DNA of 64,000 nucleotides from contig JAXLST010000007.1 of assembly GCA_046330435.1 (NCBI GenBank), positions 124,001 through 188,000 of the forward strand. The letters run 5' to 3'. The first letter of the stretch is position 1. Each line of letters starts with the position of its first letter. Source of the stretch: Ga0077560 sp046330435 (GTDB lineage Bacteria; Actinomycetota; Thermoleophilia; Miltoncostaeales; Miltoncostaeaceae). Of the stretch, positions 8,294-16,505 are shown piece by piece. Position numbers and translations under genes: made by a program. Under the pieces are notes generated by a model, which saw only the letters and a list, made by a program, of their open reading frames with translations, made no database searches and was not told the DNA's origin.

Positions 8294-9427
8294 ATGGAGG
8301 ACCTCATCACGCTCATCGAGGACTGGTGCGCGATCCCCTCGGGCTCCGGCGACCCGGAGGGGCTGGCGGAGATGCACGCCGCCGTCGCCGCCCACCTCGC
8401 CCCGCTCAACTGCGCCATCCAGGACGTGCCCCTGGCCGGCGGGAGCCCCGCCCTGCTGGCCACGATGCGCCCGGAGGCGCCGCTGCAGGTCCTGCTGAGC
8501 GGCCACCTCGACACCGTGTACGGGCGCGAGCAGCGCGGCGCCCGCCGCGAGGGGGGACGCCTGGTGGGCCCGGGGACCGCCGACATGAAGGGCGGCCTGG
8601 CGGTGATGATCGCCGCGCTGCAGCGCTTCGAGGCCACCCCCGAGGCCTCCGCCCTGGGATGGCGGGTGGTGGTCACGCCGGACGAGGAGATCGGCTCGCC
8701 GCACAGCGCCCAGCTGCTGCGCGAGCTCGCCCGGTCCAGCAGCGTGGGGTTCGTGATGGAGCCCGCCGCCGACGGCGGGCTGGTGCGCAGCCGCAAGGGC
8801 GTCGGGGTGTTCCGTCTGGTCGTGCACGGGCGCGCCGCCCACGCCGGGCGGAACCCCGAGGACGGCCGCAACGCCGTGCTCGCCCTGGCGGAGCTGGTCA
8901 TGCACGTCGCCTCCCTGCACGACCCGGCGCGGGGCATCCTGGTGAACCCCGCGCGGCTGGGCGGCGGCGGCGCCACCAACGTCGTCCCCGAGTTCGCCGT
9001 GGCCGAGGTCGACATCCGGGTGGCGCGCGGGTCGCAGGCCATCGAGATCCCCCGGCGCCTCGACCACTTCGCCGCCGAGGTCGCCACCCACCATGACCTG
9101 GACGTGCAGGTGGAGGGGCGGTTCCACCGCCCGCCGATGCCGTCCACACCGGGGTCGGAGGCGCTGCTGAAGGGCGCCAGGGAGTGCGGTGCCCTGCTGG
9201 GGCTGCGGCTGGAGGGCGCGGACGTGGGGGGCGGGTCGGACGCCGCCCTGCTCGCCGACGAGGGCCTGCCGGTGCTCGACGGCCTCGGCGTGCGCGGCGG
9301 CGGCATGCACAGCCCCGACGAGTACCTGGAGATCGACAGCCTCACCGAGCGCACGCTGCTGCTCGCCTGCCTGCTCACCCGGTTGGCGAAGGCGGAGATC
9401 TGGCTGCCGGAGTGGGGACGGCGGTGA
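8294..9427 (+). CDS. M20 family metallohydrolase, candidate succinylglutamate desuccinylase
   Basis: 377 aa di-zinc amidohydrolase of the ArgE/DapE/CPG2 group. Metal and catalytic motifs are visible: SGHLDTVYG, GPGTADMKGG, TPDEEIGSPHS, HGRAAHAG and the C-terminal GGMHSPDEYLEI. It is the first gene of the AST arginine-catabolism operon, and its stop overlaps the astA start (GTGA). The classical last enzyme, AstE, is not in the window. As an N-acyl amino acid hydrolase this protein is the obvious candidate to remove succinate from N-succinylglutamate, which is inference from position. AAGGA lies upstream of the ATG at 8294. Confidence 0.8.
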   Translation: MEDLITLIEDWCAIPSGSGDPEGLAEMHAAVAAHLAPLNCAIQDVPLAGGSPALLATMRPEAPLQVLLSGHLDTVYGREQRGARREGGRLVGPGTADMKGGLAVMIAALQRFEATPEASALGWRVVVTPDEEIGSPHSAQLLRELARSSSVGFVMEPAADGGLVRSRKGVGVFRLVVHGRAAHAGRNPEDGRNAVLALAELVMHVASLHDPARGILVNPARLGGGGATNVVPEFAVAEVDIRVARGSQAIEIPRRLDHFAAEVATHHDLDVQVEGRFHRPPMPSTPGSEALLKGARECGALLGLRLEGADVGGGSDAALLADEGLPVLDGLGVRGGGMHSPDEYLEIDSLTERTLLLACLLTRLAKAEIWLPEWGRR

Positions 9428-10439
9428 GCGAGCTGTACTTCATGCGGCCGGTCGCCAAGGACGACCTGGGCGGCCTCATGGAGCTCGCGGACACCCTGGG
9501 CGGGGCCGTCACCACCCTGCCGCCCGACCGCGACTCCCTGGCGGCCCGCATCGACGACAGCGTCGCCGCGTTCGGCCGGCGGATCCGCTCGCCGGGCGCC
9601 GAGTGGTACCTGTTCGTGCTGTGCGACCCGTCCGGCCGGGTGCGCGGAACCTCCGGGATCATCGGCCGGGTGGGCGGCTTCGACCCGTACTACGCGTACG
9701 AGATCCGCAGCGAGGTGCACGAGCACCCGCCGCTCGGCATCCGCAAGGAGGTGCGGGTCCTGCACCTGCGGCGCGAGCACAAGGGGCCGTCCGAGCTGGC
9801 GAGCCTGGCCCTCGACCCCGCGCTGCGCGCCAAGGGGCTGGGGCGCCTGCTGAGCCTCTCGCGGATGCTGTTCATGGCCGCGCAGCGGGAGCGGTTCGCG
9901 GACACGGTCATCGCCGAGCTGCGCGGGTACCAGGACCCGGACGGCCGGTCCCCGTTCTGGGAGTCCGTGGGCCGGCACTTCTTCGACCGGGAGTTCTCGG
10001 AGGCCGATTTCCTGTCCGGCCTGGGCAACAAGGACTTCATCGAGGACCTCATGCCGCGGCACCCCATCTACCTCTCCCTGCTGCCGCCGGAGGTGCGGGA
10101 CGCCGTCGGCCGGCCGCACACCCAGACCGAGCCCGCCATGCACATGCTGGAGCGCGAGGGCCTGGTGCGCAGCGGCGAGGTGGACATCTTCGACGCCGGG
10201 CCCATCGTCGCGGGCCGCGTCGACGGGCTGCGGACGGTGCGGGAGCACCTGCGCCTGCGGGTGCGCCGCCTGCTGGACCGCCCCCCGGACGGCCCGGTGT
10301 GCCTGGTGGGCAACGGCCGCACGGACTTCCGGGCCGCCCTGGCGTACGTGGGCGACGAGGGCGAGGATGCGGTGGCCTGGCGCGCCGCCGCCGCGGCGCT
10401 CGAGGTGGGCCTGGGCGACGTCGCGTGGTGCGCCGGTGA
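9424..10439 (+). CDS. astA: Arginine N-succinyltransferase (frame lost at last codon)
   Basis: Transfers succinate from succinyl-CoA to arginine, the first AST step. Landmarks match E. coli AstA throughout: FMRPVAKDDLGGLMELA at the start, then SELASLALDP, KGLGRLLSLSRMLFMAA, SPFWESVGRHFFDREFSEAD, LMPRHPIY, VDIFDAGP and CLVGNGRTDFR near the end. About 338 residues fit the family (E. coli 344). The frame has no stop at the expected place. The TGA at 10437-10439, overlapping the astD GTG, is one base out of phase, and the open frame otherwise runs to 11475 through astD. Loss of one G from a GGG just before TGA would explain it. Confidence 0.85.
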
Positions 10440-11851
10440 CCGAGCTGATCTCCATCGACCCGTCCACGGGCGCCGAGGCCGGCCGCGTGCCGGTCGCCGG
10501 CGCCGCGGAGGCCGGCCGCCTCATGGACCGCGCCCGCGCCGCCTTCCGGGACTGGGGCCGCCGGCCGCAGGCGGAGCGCGAGGCCGTGCTGCGCCGGTAC
10601 GCCGAGGTGCTGGGGGAACGGCGGGAGGACCTGGCGGCCCTCATCTCGCGGGAGGTCGGCAAGCCGCCGTGGGAGGCCCGCGCCGAGGTGGACCTCATGG
10701 CCAACAAGGTGGCCATCAGCGTCGAGGCGCACGCCGCCCGCACGTCGGAGATGGCCTCCGGGCCCGCGGTCACACGCTTCCGCCCGCACGGGGTGATGGT
10801 GGTGCTGGGGCCGTTCAACTACCCGGGCCACCTGCCCAACGGCCACATCGTGCCCGCGCTGCTGGCCGGCAACACGGTGGTGTTCAAGCCCAGCGAGCAG
10901 GCGCCGCTGGTGGCCGAGGCCACGGCGGCGTGCTGGCGGGACGCCGGCCTGCCCGACGGCGTGCTGGGCGTGGCACAGGGCGGGAGGGACACCGCCGAGG
11001 CGCTGCTGGACCATCCGGAGCTCGACGGGGTGCTGCTCACCGGCAGCGCCGCCACCGGCCGGGCCGTGCACGCCCGGTTCGGGGGGCGGCCGGAGGTGAT
11101 GCTGGCGCTGGAGATGGGCGGCAACAACCCGCTGCTGGTCCACGGCGCCGCCGACCTGGAGGCCGTCGCGTACACCGTGGTGCAGAGCGCCTACCTCACC
11201 GCGGGCCAGCGCTGCACCTGCGCGCGGCGCCTGGTGCTGGTGGACGGCCCGGACGCGGACGCCCTGCTGGAGCGCCTGGCCGCGATGGTTCGGCGCATCC
11301 CGGTGGGGCCGCCCACCGCGGACCCGGAGCCCTTCATGGGGCCCGTGGTCTCGGCCGCGGCCGCCGAGCACGTGCTCGCCGCCCAGGACGCGCTGCTGGC
11401 CGCCGGCGCCACCGCGATCGTCGAGAGCCGGCATCTGGCACCGCGCACCGGGCTCATCACCCCCGGCCTGCTTGACGTGACCGCCGTGCCGGACCGGCCG
11501 GACGAGGAGGTCTTCGGCCCCCTGCTGCAGGTCGTGCGGTGCCCGGACCTGGACGCGGCCCTCGCCGAGTGCGACGCCACGGCGTTCGGGCTGGCGGCCG
11601 GGCTCATCAGCGACGACCCCGCCCTGTACGAGCGGTTCCGGGACGCCGTGCACGCCGGCGTGGTGAACTGGAACCAGCAGCTCACCGGGGCGTCCAGCCG
11701 CGCGCCGTTCGGCGGGATCCGGGCCAGCGGCAACCACCGGCCCAGCGCGTTCTTCGCCGCCGACTACTGCGCGTACCCGGTGGCGAGCATCGAGCACGCG
11801 CGGCCGGAGGTCCCCGAGACCCCGTTCCCGGGGCTGCTGGAGGGCCGGTGA
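10436..11851 (+). CDS. astD: N-succinylglutamate 5-semialdehyde dehydrogenase
   Basis: 471 aa aldehyde dehydrogenase that oxidises succinylglutamic semialdehyde to succinylglutamate with NAD(P). The catalytic cysteine sits in AGQRCTCARRL, which is the AstD-specific form of the ALDH active site, and the general-base glutamate in LALEMGGNNPLLV. The cofactor-binding region includes GPFNYPGHLPNGHIVPALLA and LLTGSAATGR. The GTG start at 10436 overlaps the astA stop and its own stop overlaps the astB GTG, so the three are translationally coupled. The astC aminotransferase that makes its substrate is not in the window. Confidence 0.92.
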   Translation: MTELISIDPSTGAEAGRVPVAGAAEAGRLMDRARAAFRDWGRRPQAEREAVLRRYAEVLGERREDLAALISREVGKPPWEARAEVDLMANKVAISVEAHAARTSEMASGPAVTRFRPHGVMVVLGPFNYPGHLPNGHIVPALLAGNTVVFKPSEQAPLVAEATAACWRDAGLPDGVLGVAQGGRDTAEALLDHPELDGVLLTGSAATGRAVHARFGGRPEVMLALEMGGNNPLLVHGAADLEAVAYTVVQSAYLTAGQRCTCARRLVLVDGPDADALLERLAAMVRRIPVGPPTADPEPFMGPVVSAAAAEHVLAAQDALLAAGATAIVESRHLAPRTGLITPGLLDVTAVPDRPDEEVFGPLLQVVRCPDLDAALAECDATAFGLAAGLISDDPALYERFRDAVHAGVVNWNQQLTGASSRAPFGGIRASGNHRPSAFFAADYCAYPVASIEHARPEVPETPFPGLLEGR

Positions 11852-13176
11852 CCGCCGTCGAGGTCAACTTCGACGGCCTGGTGGGCCCCACCCACAACTA
11901 CGCGGGGCTGGGCCCTGGCAACCTGGCGTCGCAGCGCAACCGGGCCTCGGTGAGCGACCCACGCGGCGCGGCGCTCGAGGGGCTGGCCAAGATGCGCCGC
12001 ATGCTGCGGCTGGGCGTCCCCCAGGGCGTGCTGCCGCCGCACGAGCGGCCCGACACCGGCGCCCTGCGGCGCATGGGCTTCTCGGGTGACGACGCCCGGG
12101 TGCTCGCCGAGGCCGCCCGCCGCGCCCCGGACGCCCTGGCCGCCTGCGCGTCGGCGTCGGCGATGTGGGCCGCCAACGCCGCCACGGTGCGGCCCGGCGG
12201 CGACGGCGACGACGGCCTGATGCACGTGGTGCCCGCGAACCTGGTGTCCGCGCTGCACCGCTCCCTGGAGGCCGACACCACCACCCGCATCCTGCGCCGG
12301 CTGCTGCCCGACGCGCGCGTCCACGATCCGCTGCCGGCCAGCACCGGCACCGGCGACGAGGGCGCCGCCAACCACACCCGCCTGTGCGCCGGCTACGGGG
12401 GGCCCGCCGTGCACGTGTTCGTGCACGGTGTCGAGGGCGACCGGCAGTCCACGCGGTTCCGGCCGCGCCAGACGCTGGCCGCCTCCCGCGCGGTGGCGCG
12501 GCTCATGGAGCTGCCCGCCGAGGCGGTGGTGCACGTGCTGCAGGCACCGGAGGCGATCGACGCCGGCGCCTTCCACAACGACGTGGTGAGCGTGGGCGAC
12601 CGGGACGTGCTGCTGGCGCACGAGCGCGCGTTCGCCGGGGGCGCGGCGGACGTCGCCCGCATCGGCGCCGCGGTGGAGGCGCGGTGCGGGGTGCCGCTGC
12701 GCGCCGTGGTCGTGCCGGACGCCGAGATCCCGCTGGACGACGCGGTGCGCTCGTACCTGTTCAACTCCCAGCTGGTGCGGGCCGGCGACGGCCGCACCGT
12801 GCTGGTGGCGCCCGCGGAGGTGCGGGAGGTGCCGTCGGTGGCGGCGTGGGTCGCGGCGGCCGTCGCCGACCCGGGGGTCCCCATCGACGCGGTCGAGGTG
12901 GTCGACGTGCGCCAGAGCATGCGCAACGGCGGCGGCCCGGCGTGCCTGCGGCTGCGCGTGGTGCTCACCGAACCGGAGCGCGACCGGCTCGCCTCGGGCG
13001 CCCTGGTGGACGAGGCCCGCATCGACGCCCTGGAGGACTGGGTGCGCGCCCACTACCGGGACCGCCTCACCCCGGACGACCTGGCCGACCCCGCCCTGCT
13101 GGAGGAGTGCCGCACCGCCCTGGACGAGCTCACGGCGATGCTCGGGCTGGGGGCGGTCTACCCGTTCCAGCGCTGA
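11848..13176 (+). CDS. astB: N-succinylarginine dihydrolase
   Basis: 442 aa (E. coli 447). It hydrolyses N-succinylarginine to N-succinylornithine, two ammonia and CO2. The start reads VNFDGLVGPTHNYAGLGPG, the family hallmark. The catalytic triad is seen as Glu in DEGAANHTRL, His in AFHNDVVSVGD and Cys in NGGGPACLRLR near the end. The GTG at 11848 overlaps the astD stop. It closes the AST operon; 65 bases and a weak hairpin (CGCTC/GAGCG) separate it from the next gene. Confidence 0.92.
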   Translation: MTAVEVNFDGLVGPTHNYAGLGPGNLASQRNRASVSDPRGAALEGLAKMRRMLRLGVPQGVLPPHERPDTGALRRMGFSGDDARVLAEAARRAPDALAACASASAMWAANAATVRPGGDGDDGLMHVVPANLVSALHRSLEADTTTRILRRLLPDARVHDPLPASTGTGDEGAANHTRLCAGYGGPAVHVFVHGVEGDRQSTRFRPRQTLAASRAVARLMELPAEAVVHVLQAPEAIDAGAFHNDVVSVGDRDVLLAHERAFAGGAADVARIGAAVEARCGVPLRAVVVPDAEIPLDDAVRSYLFNSQLVRAGDGRTVLVAPAEVREVPSVAAWVAAAVADPGVPIDAVEVVDVRQSMRNGGGPACLRLRVVLTEPERDRLASGALVDEARIDALEDWVRAHYRDRLTPDDLADPALLEECRTALDELTAMLGLGAVYPFQR

Positions 13177-13241
13177 CCGCTCGACAGGGAGCGCGAGGCG
13201 GCATACGTTCCCGCAAAGGTCCGATGCGGGAGGGGATCGGA

Positions 13242-14111
13242 ATGGACGCACGCGGCGCGGTGGAGCGGTACTTCGAGGCCTGGAACTCCGGTGACCCCGC
13301 GGCGGTCGTGCGGTCGATGGCGCCGGGCGGGACCTACGAGGACCCGAACACCGGCGGTCCCATCGGCGGCTCCGCGCTCGCCGGCTACGTCGGCGGCCTG
13401 CTGGCCGCGTTCCCCGACATCCGGTTCTCGCCCGGCACGGTCGTGGAGGACGGGGACCGCATCGCCGCGACGTGGACGATGACCGGCACCAACACCGGCC
13501 CCATGCGCGGCATGCCGCCCACGGGCCGTCCCGTGAAGCTCGCCGGCATGGACATGATCACCGCCGACGCCGAGGGCGTGCACACCGTCGAGGGCTTCTT
13601 CGACGGCGGGGTGATCCCCCGCCAGCTCGGCATGCAGATCGCCGTGCAGCCGCCGAACATGGGCCCGGTGAGCTTCGGGACCGCCGTGCACGTCGCCTCC
13701 CCGAACGCCGCCGCCCCGGGCGCGATCTCGGTGACCAGCCTGCACGTGCTCGACGCGGGGGAGGTCGCCGAGACCCAGGAGCGGTCACGGGTGATCGCCC
13801 GTGAGCTGGCCGGGATGGACGGCTTCATGGGCTTCATCGGCGTGACGCTCGGCACGCGCCTGCTCACCATCAGCGCGTGGCGCGATGCGGACGCCCCCAG
13901 GCAGCTCATGCAGGGCGGCGCGCACGCGGAGGCCGCCGACCGGTTCTGGGGTCCCGGATTCGGGGCGGGCGGCGCCACCGGCGTCTGGTCCGCGGAGCGC
14001 ATGAACGCGGCCTGGGTGCGATGCCCGGACTGCGGCGCGATGGCGGTCCGCACGGACGCCGGGACATGCCGCTGCGGGGGCTCGCTGCCCGCGGCGCTGC
14101 CCTTCATGTAG
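13242..14111 (+). CDS. SnoaL-like / ABM-like fusion with C-terminal zinc ribbon
   Basis: 289 aa soluble protein. Residues 1-130 are a SnoaL/NTF2-like domain (VERYFEAWNSGDPAAVV, YEDPNTGGPIGG, EDGDRIAATWTM). Residues 135-240 look like an antibiotic-biosynthesis-monooxygenase (ferredoxin-like) domain with VTSLHVLDAGEV and FMGFIGVTLG. The end carries a CPDCG...CRCG zinc-ribbon knuckle. SnoaL-type proteins bind small hydrophobic substrates, but no activity can be assigned here. GGGAGGGG precedes the ATG at 13242; an ATG at 13224 in the same frame lacks such a site. It lies between the AST operon and the glycosyltransferases without clear linkage to either. Confidence 0.7.
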   Translation: MDARGAVERYFEAWNSGDPAAVVRSMAPGGTYEDPNTGGPIGGSALAGYVGGLLAAFPDIRFSPGTVVEDGDRIAATWTMTGTNTGPMRGMPPTGRPVKLAGMDMITADAEGVHTVEGFFDGGVIPRQLGMQIAVQPPNMGPVSFGTAVHVASPNAAAPGAISVTSLHVLDAGEVAETQERSRVIARELAGMDGFMGFIGVTLGTRLLTISAWRDADAPRQLMQGGAHAEAADRFWGPGFGAGGATGVWSAERMNAAWVRCPDCGAMAVRTDAGTCRCGGSLPAALPFM

Positions 14112-14128
14112 CCGCTTCTCCCAACCCC

Positions 14129-14155
14129 TCAAGGCGGCTCCCGCGCCGCCGATGA
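14129..14155 (+). promoter_or_regulatory. Sigma-28-like promoter, glycosyltransferase array
   Basis: TCAA (14129-14132), 15 bases, GCCGATGA (14148-14155). FliA/SigD promoters are TAAA-N15-GCCGATAA, so spacing and -10 match exactly. The predicted transcript start falls at or next to the ATG at 14163, so the first glycosyltransferase mRNA may be leaderless. Confidence 0.65.
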
Positions 14156-14162
14156 CGCGGGC

Positions 14163-16505
14163 ATGCCGTGCCCGGTCTCCATCGTCATCCCGCTGTATCA
14201 GCGGGCTGACCTCACCGCCGCGTGCCTCGCCTCGCTCGAGCGCACCGGCACCCTGGAGCGCGCCGAGCTGGTGATGGTCGACAACGCGTCCACCGACGGC
14301 ACGCCCGAGCTGTGCGCCGCGTGGGCGGACCGGGCCACGATCATCACGAACCCCGTGAACATGGGCTTCGCGGCCGCCTGCAACCAGGGCGTGCGGGCCG
14401 CCACGGGCGACGTGGTCATCCTGCTGAACCTCGACACCGAGGTGCACGACGGGTGGCTCGACCCGCTGCTGGACGCCGTCGCGGACCCCGCGGTGGGCGT
14501 GGCCGGCAGCCGGCTGCTGTACCCGGGCGGCCGCATCCAGCACGCCGGGATGGCCGTGATGCCGGGCTGCATCACCGTGCACATCCACCGGTACGTGCCC
14601 GGCGACCACCCGGTGGTGACCCGCACTCGCGACCTCGCGATCGTGACCGGCGCCTGCATGGCGATGCGCCGCGACCTGTACCTGGAGATGGGCGGGTTCG
14701 ACGAGGGGTACCGCAACGGGTTCGAGGACACCGACCTGTGCCTGCGCCTGGCGTCCCGCGGCCTGGTGGCCCGCTACTGCGGGGACAGCGTGGTGACCCA
14801 CCACGAGAGCATGAGCCCGGGCCGGCTGGACCACGACCACGTCAACGGCGCGCGGTTCCGCGCCCGGTGGGGGACCTGGGAGCCGGACCTGCGGCGGCTG
14901 CTCGCCGAGGACGGCATCGACGACGCCCCCCCGGACGTGCTGTGGCGCGGGCCGCTCCTGGACGGCTCCGAGGCCGCGGCCGCCGGCCGTGAGGCCGTCG
15001 CGGCGCTCAGCGCCGCCGGCCACCGCCCCGCCGTGCTCGAGGTGATGTCCGGCGACGCGATCCCGGGTGCGGACATGGACCTGGGCCTGGTGGCCGCGAT
15101 CAACCGCCTGTACCTGTCGCGCGGCCCGGCCCGCGTGTTCCACCACGTCGCCCCCGGCGGCCCGTCGCCGGCGCCCGTCGCGGGCGCCCTGCTCGTGATC
15201 GTCGCCGGCCCGGGCGGCCGCGGCCTGCCGCCGCTGCCGGCGCCCGACGCCGCGGTGGCCCTGGACGCGGACGCGGCCGAGGCCCTCGGCGCGGCCCTGC
15301 CCGGCGTCCCGTGCGGCACCGGCGACCCCGGCGCCATCGCGGACGCGCTGCTGGGACCCGTGCCGGAGCGCCCGGAGGGCGTGGGGTACTGGGGGCCGTC
15401 CCTCGGCCCCGGCCACGAGGCCGGCGCCCTGCGCGGCCTGCTGCGCACGCTCACCGCCGGGGACCGGCCCGTGCGCCTGGTCCCCACCGACGCCAACGTG
15501 CCCGGTGCCGGGCAGGCGCCGCTGCCCGACCTGGGCCCCCAGGACTTCCTGCCCGGCCTGTGGGTCGCCGGCGGCGCGCCCGTGAGCCCCGGCGGCGACG
15601 CCGACTGGGACCGCCTGGTGGGGGCGGCCGGCGGCCTGCTCGCCGGCTGGTGCTGGGCCGACGCGACGGCCTTCCCGCCCGCCTGGCACGAGGCGCTGCG
15701 CCGCGCCGACGACGTCTGGGTGACCCACCCCGAGGCCCTGCCGGCCCTCGCCGCCGCCGGCGTGCCCGAGGACCGCCGCGCCGTGGTCCCGCCCGCCGTG
15801 GACACCTCGGCGTACCGTCCGCGCGAGCCTCGGGAGCCCGGCGCGCCCGTGGAGTTCCTGGCCGTCACCGGCTGGAACTGGCTCGGCGGCTGGGATCTCG
15901 CCCTGCGCGCCTTCGTGGAGGAGTTCGCCGCCGGCGAGGCCGTGCGGCTGCGCCTGGCGGTGCGCGAGGCACCCGCGCCCGGGGTGGACCCGGAGCGCGA
16001 GGCGGTGAACCTGCTGGCCCGCCTGGGCCTCGACCCCGCCGCCGTCGCCGACATCGACCTGGTGACCCGCCCGCCCGACGAGGCCACGCTCGCCCGCGCG
16101 TTCCGCGCCGCCGACGCCGTGGTCCACGTCCCGCGCGGCGACGGCCTGGGCCTGCCCGTGCTGCGGGCCATGGCGTGCGGCGTCCCGGTGATCTGCGTGG
16201 CGGGCGTCGCCCAGTCCGCGCTGGTGGGGGAGGCCGGCATCACGGTGCCGTCCGCCCGCGACGCGGTCGTCGCCGCGCCCGGCACCGATCCGGCGCTCGC
16301 CGGGCTGCGCGCCGTTGAGGCCGACCTCACCGCGCTGCGCGCCGCGATGCGCGCCGTGCAGGCCGCCCCGGAGGCCTACCTGGCATCCGCCGCCGGCGGG
16401 GTGGACCGGCTGCGCGCGTACGCGGGCGCGCCCGCCGTGGAGGCCGCCGTCGCCGAGCGGATCGCCGCGATCACCGCCCGCCACCGCGAGGCGGTGGCGG
16501 CATGA
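14163..16505 (+). CDS. Glycosyltransferase, GT2 domain plus GT-B-like domain
   Basis: 780 aa. Residues 1-250 are a GT-A (family 2) transferase: SIVIPLYQRADLTAACLASL, DNASTDGT, the DXD-like LNLDTEV and GFDEGYRNGFEDTDLCLRL. From about 258 a GT-B-like region begins with VLWRGPLLDGSE, the entry motif shared by the next four genes, and ends in a Rossmann half where the usual E-x7-E is eroded to DGLGLPVLR. The GT2 part is probably active and the second half doubtful. It is the first gene of five joined by ATGA overlaps and sits behind a flagellar-type promoter, which suggests flagellin glycan synthesis. Confidence 0.8.
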   Translation: MPCPVSIVIPLYQRADLTAACLASLERTGTLERAELVMVDNASTDGTPELCAAWADRATIITNPVNMGFAAACNQGVRAATGDVVILLNLDTEVHDGWLDPLLDAVADPAVGVAGSRLLYPGGRIQHAGMAVMPGCITVHIHRYVPGDHPVVTRTRDLAIVTGACMAMRRDLYLEMGGFDEGYRNGFEDTDLCLRLASRGLVARYCGDSVVTHHESMSPGRLDHDHVNGARFRARWGTWEPDLRRLLAEDGIDDAPPDVLWRGPLLDGSEAAAAGREAVAALSAAGHRPAVLEVMSGDAIPGADMDLGLVAAINRLYLSRGPARVFHHVAPGGPSPAPVAGALLVIVAGPGGRGLPPLPAPDAAVALDADAAEALGAALPGVPCGTGDPGAIADALLGPVPERPEGVGYWGPSLGPGHEAGALRGLLRTLTAGDRPVRLVPTDANVPGAGQAPLPDLGPQDFLPGLWVAGGAPVSPGGDADWDRLVGAAGGLLAGWCWADATAFPPAWHEALRRADDVWVTHPEALPALAAAGVPEDRRAVVPPAVDTSAYRPREPREPGAPVEFLAVTGWNWLGGWDLALRAFVEEFAAGEAVRLRLAVREAPAPGVDPEREAVNLLARLGLDPAAVADIDLVTRPPDEATLARAFRAADAVVHVPRGDGLGLPVLRAMACGVPVICVAGVAQSALVGEAGITVPSARDAVVAAPGTDPALAGLRAVEADLTALRAAMRAVQAAPEAYLASAAGGVDRLRAYAGAPAVEAAVAERIAAITARHREAVAA

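Noticed and set aside
9184..11475. Single 763-codon frame read as an AstA-AstD fusion
   Set aside because: The part after about 10439 is out of frame with AstD and has no protein-like sequence. AstD is complete in its own frame.
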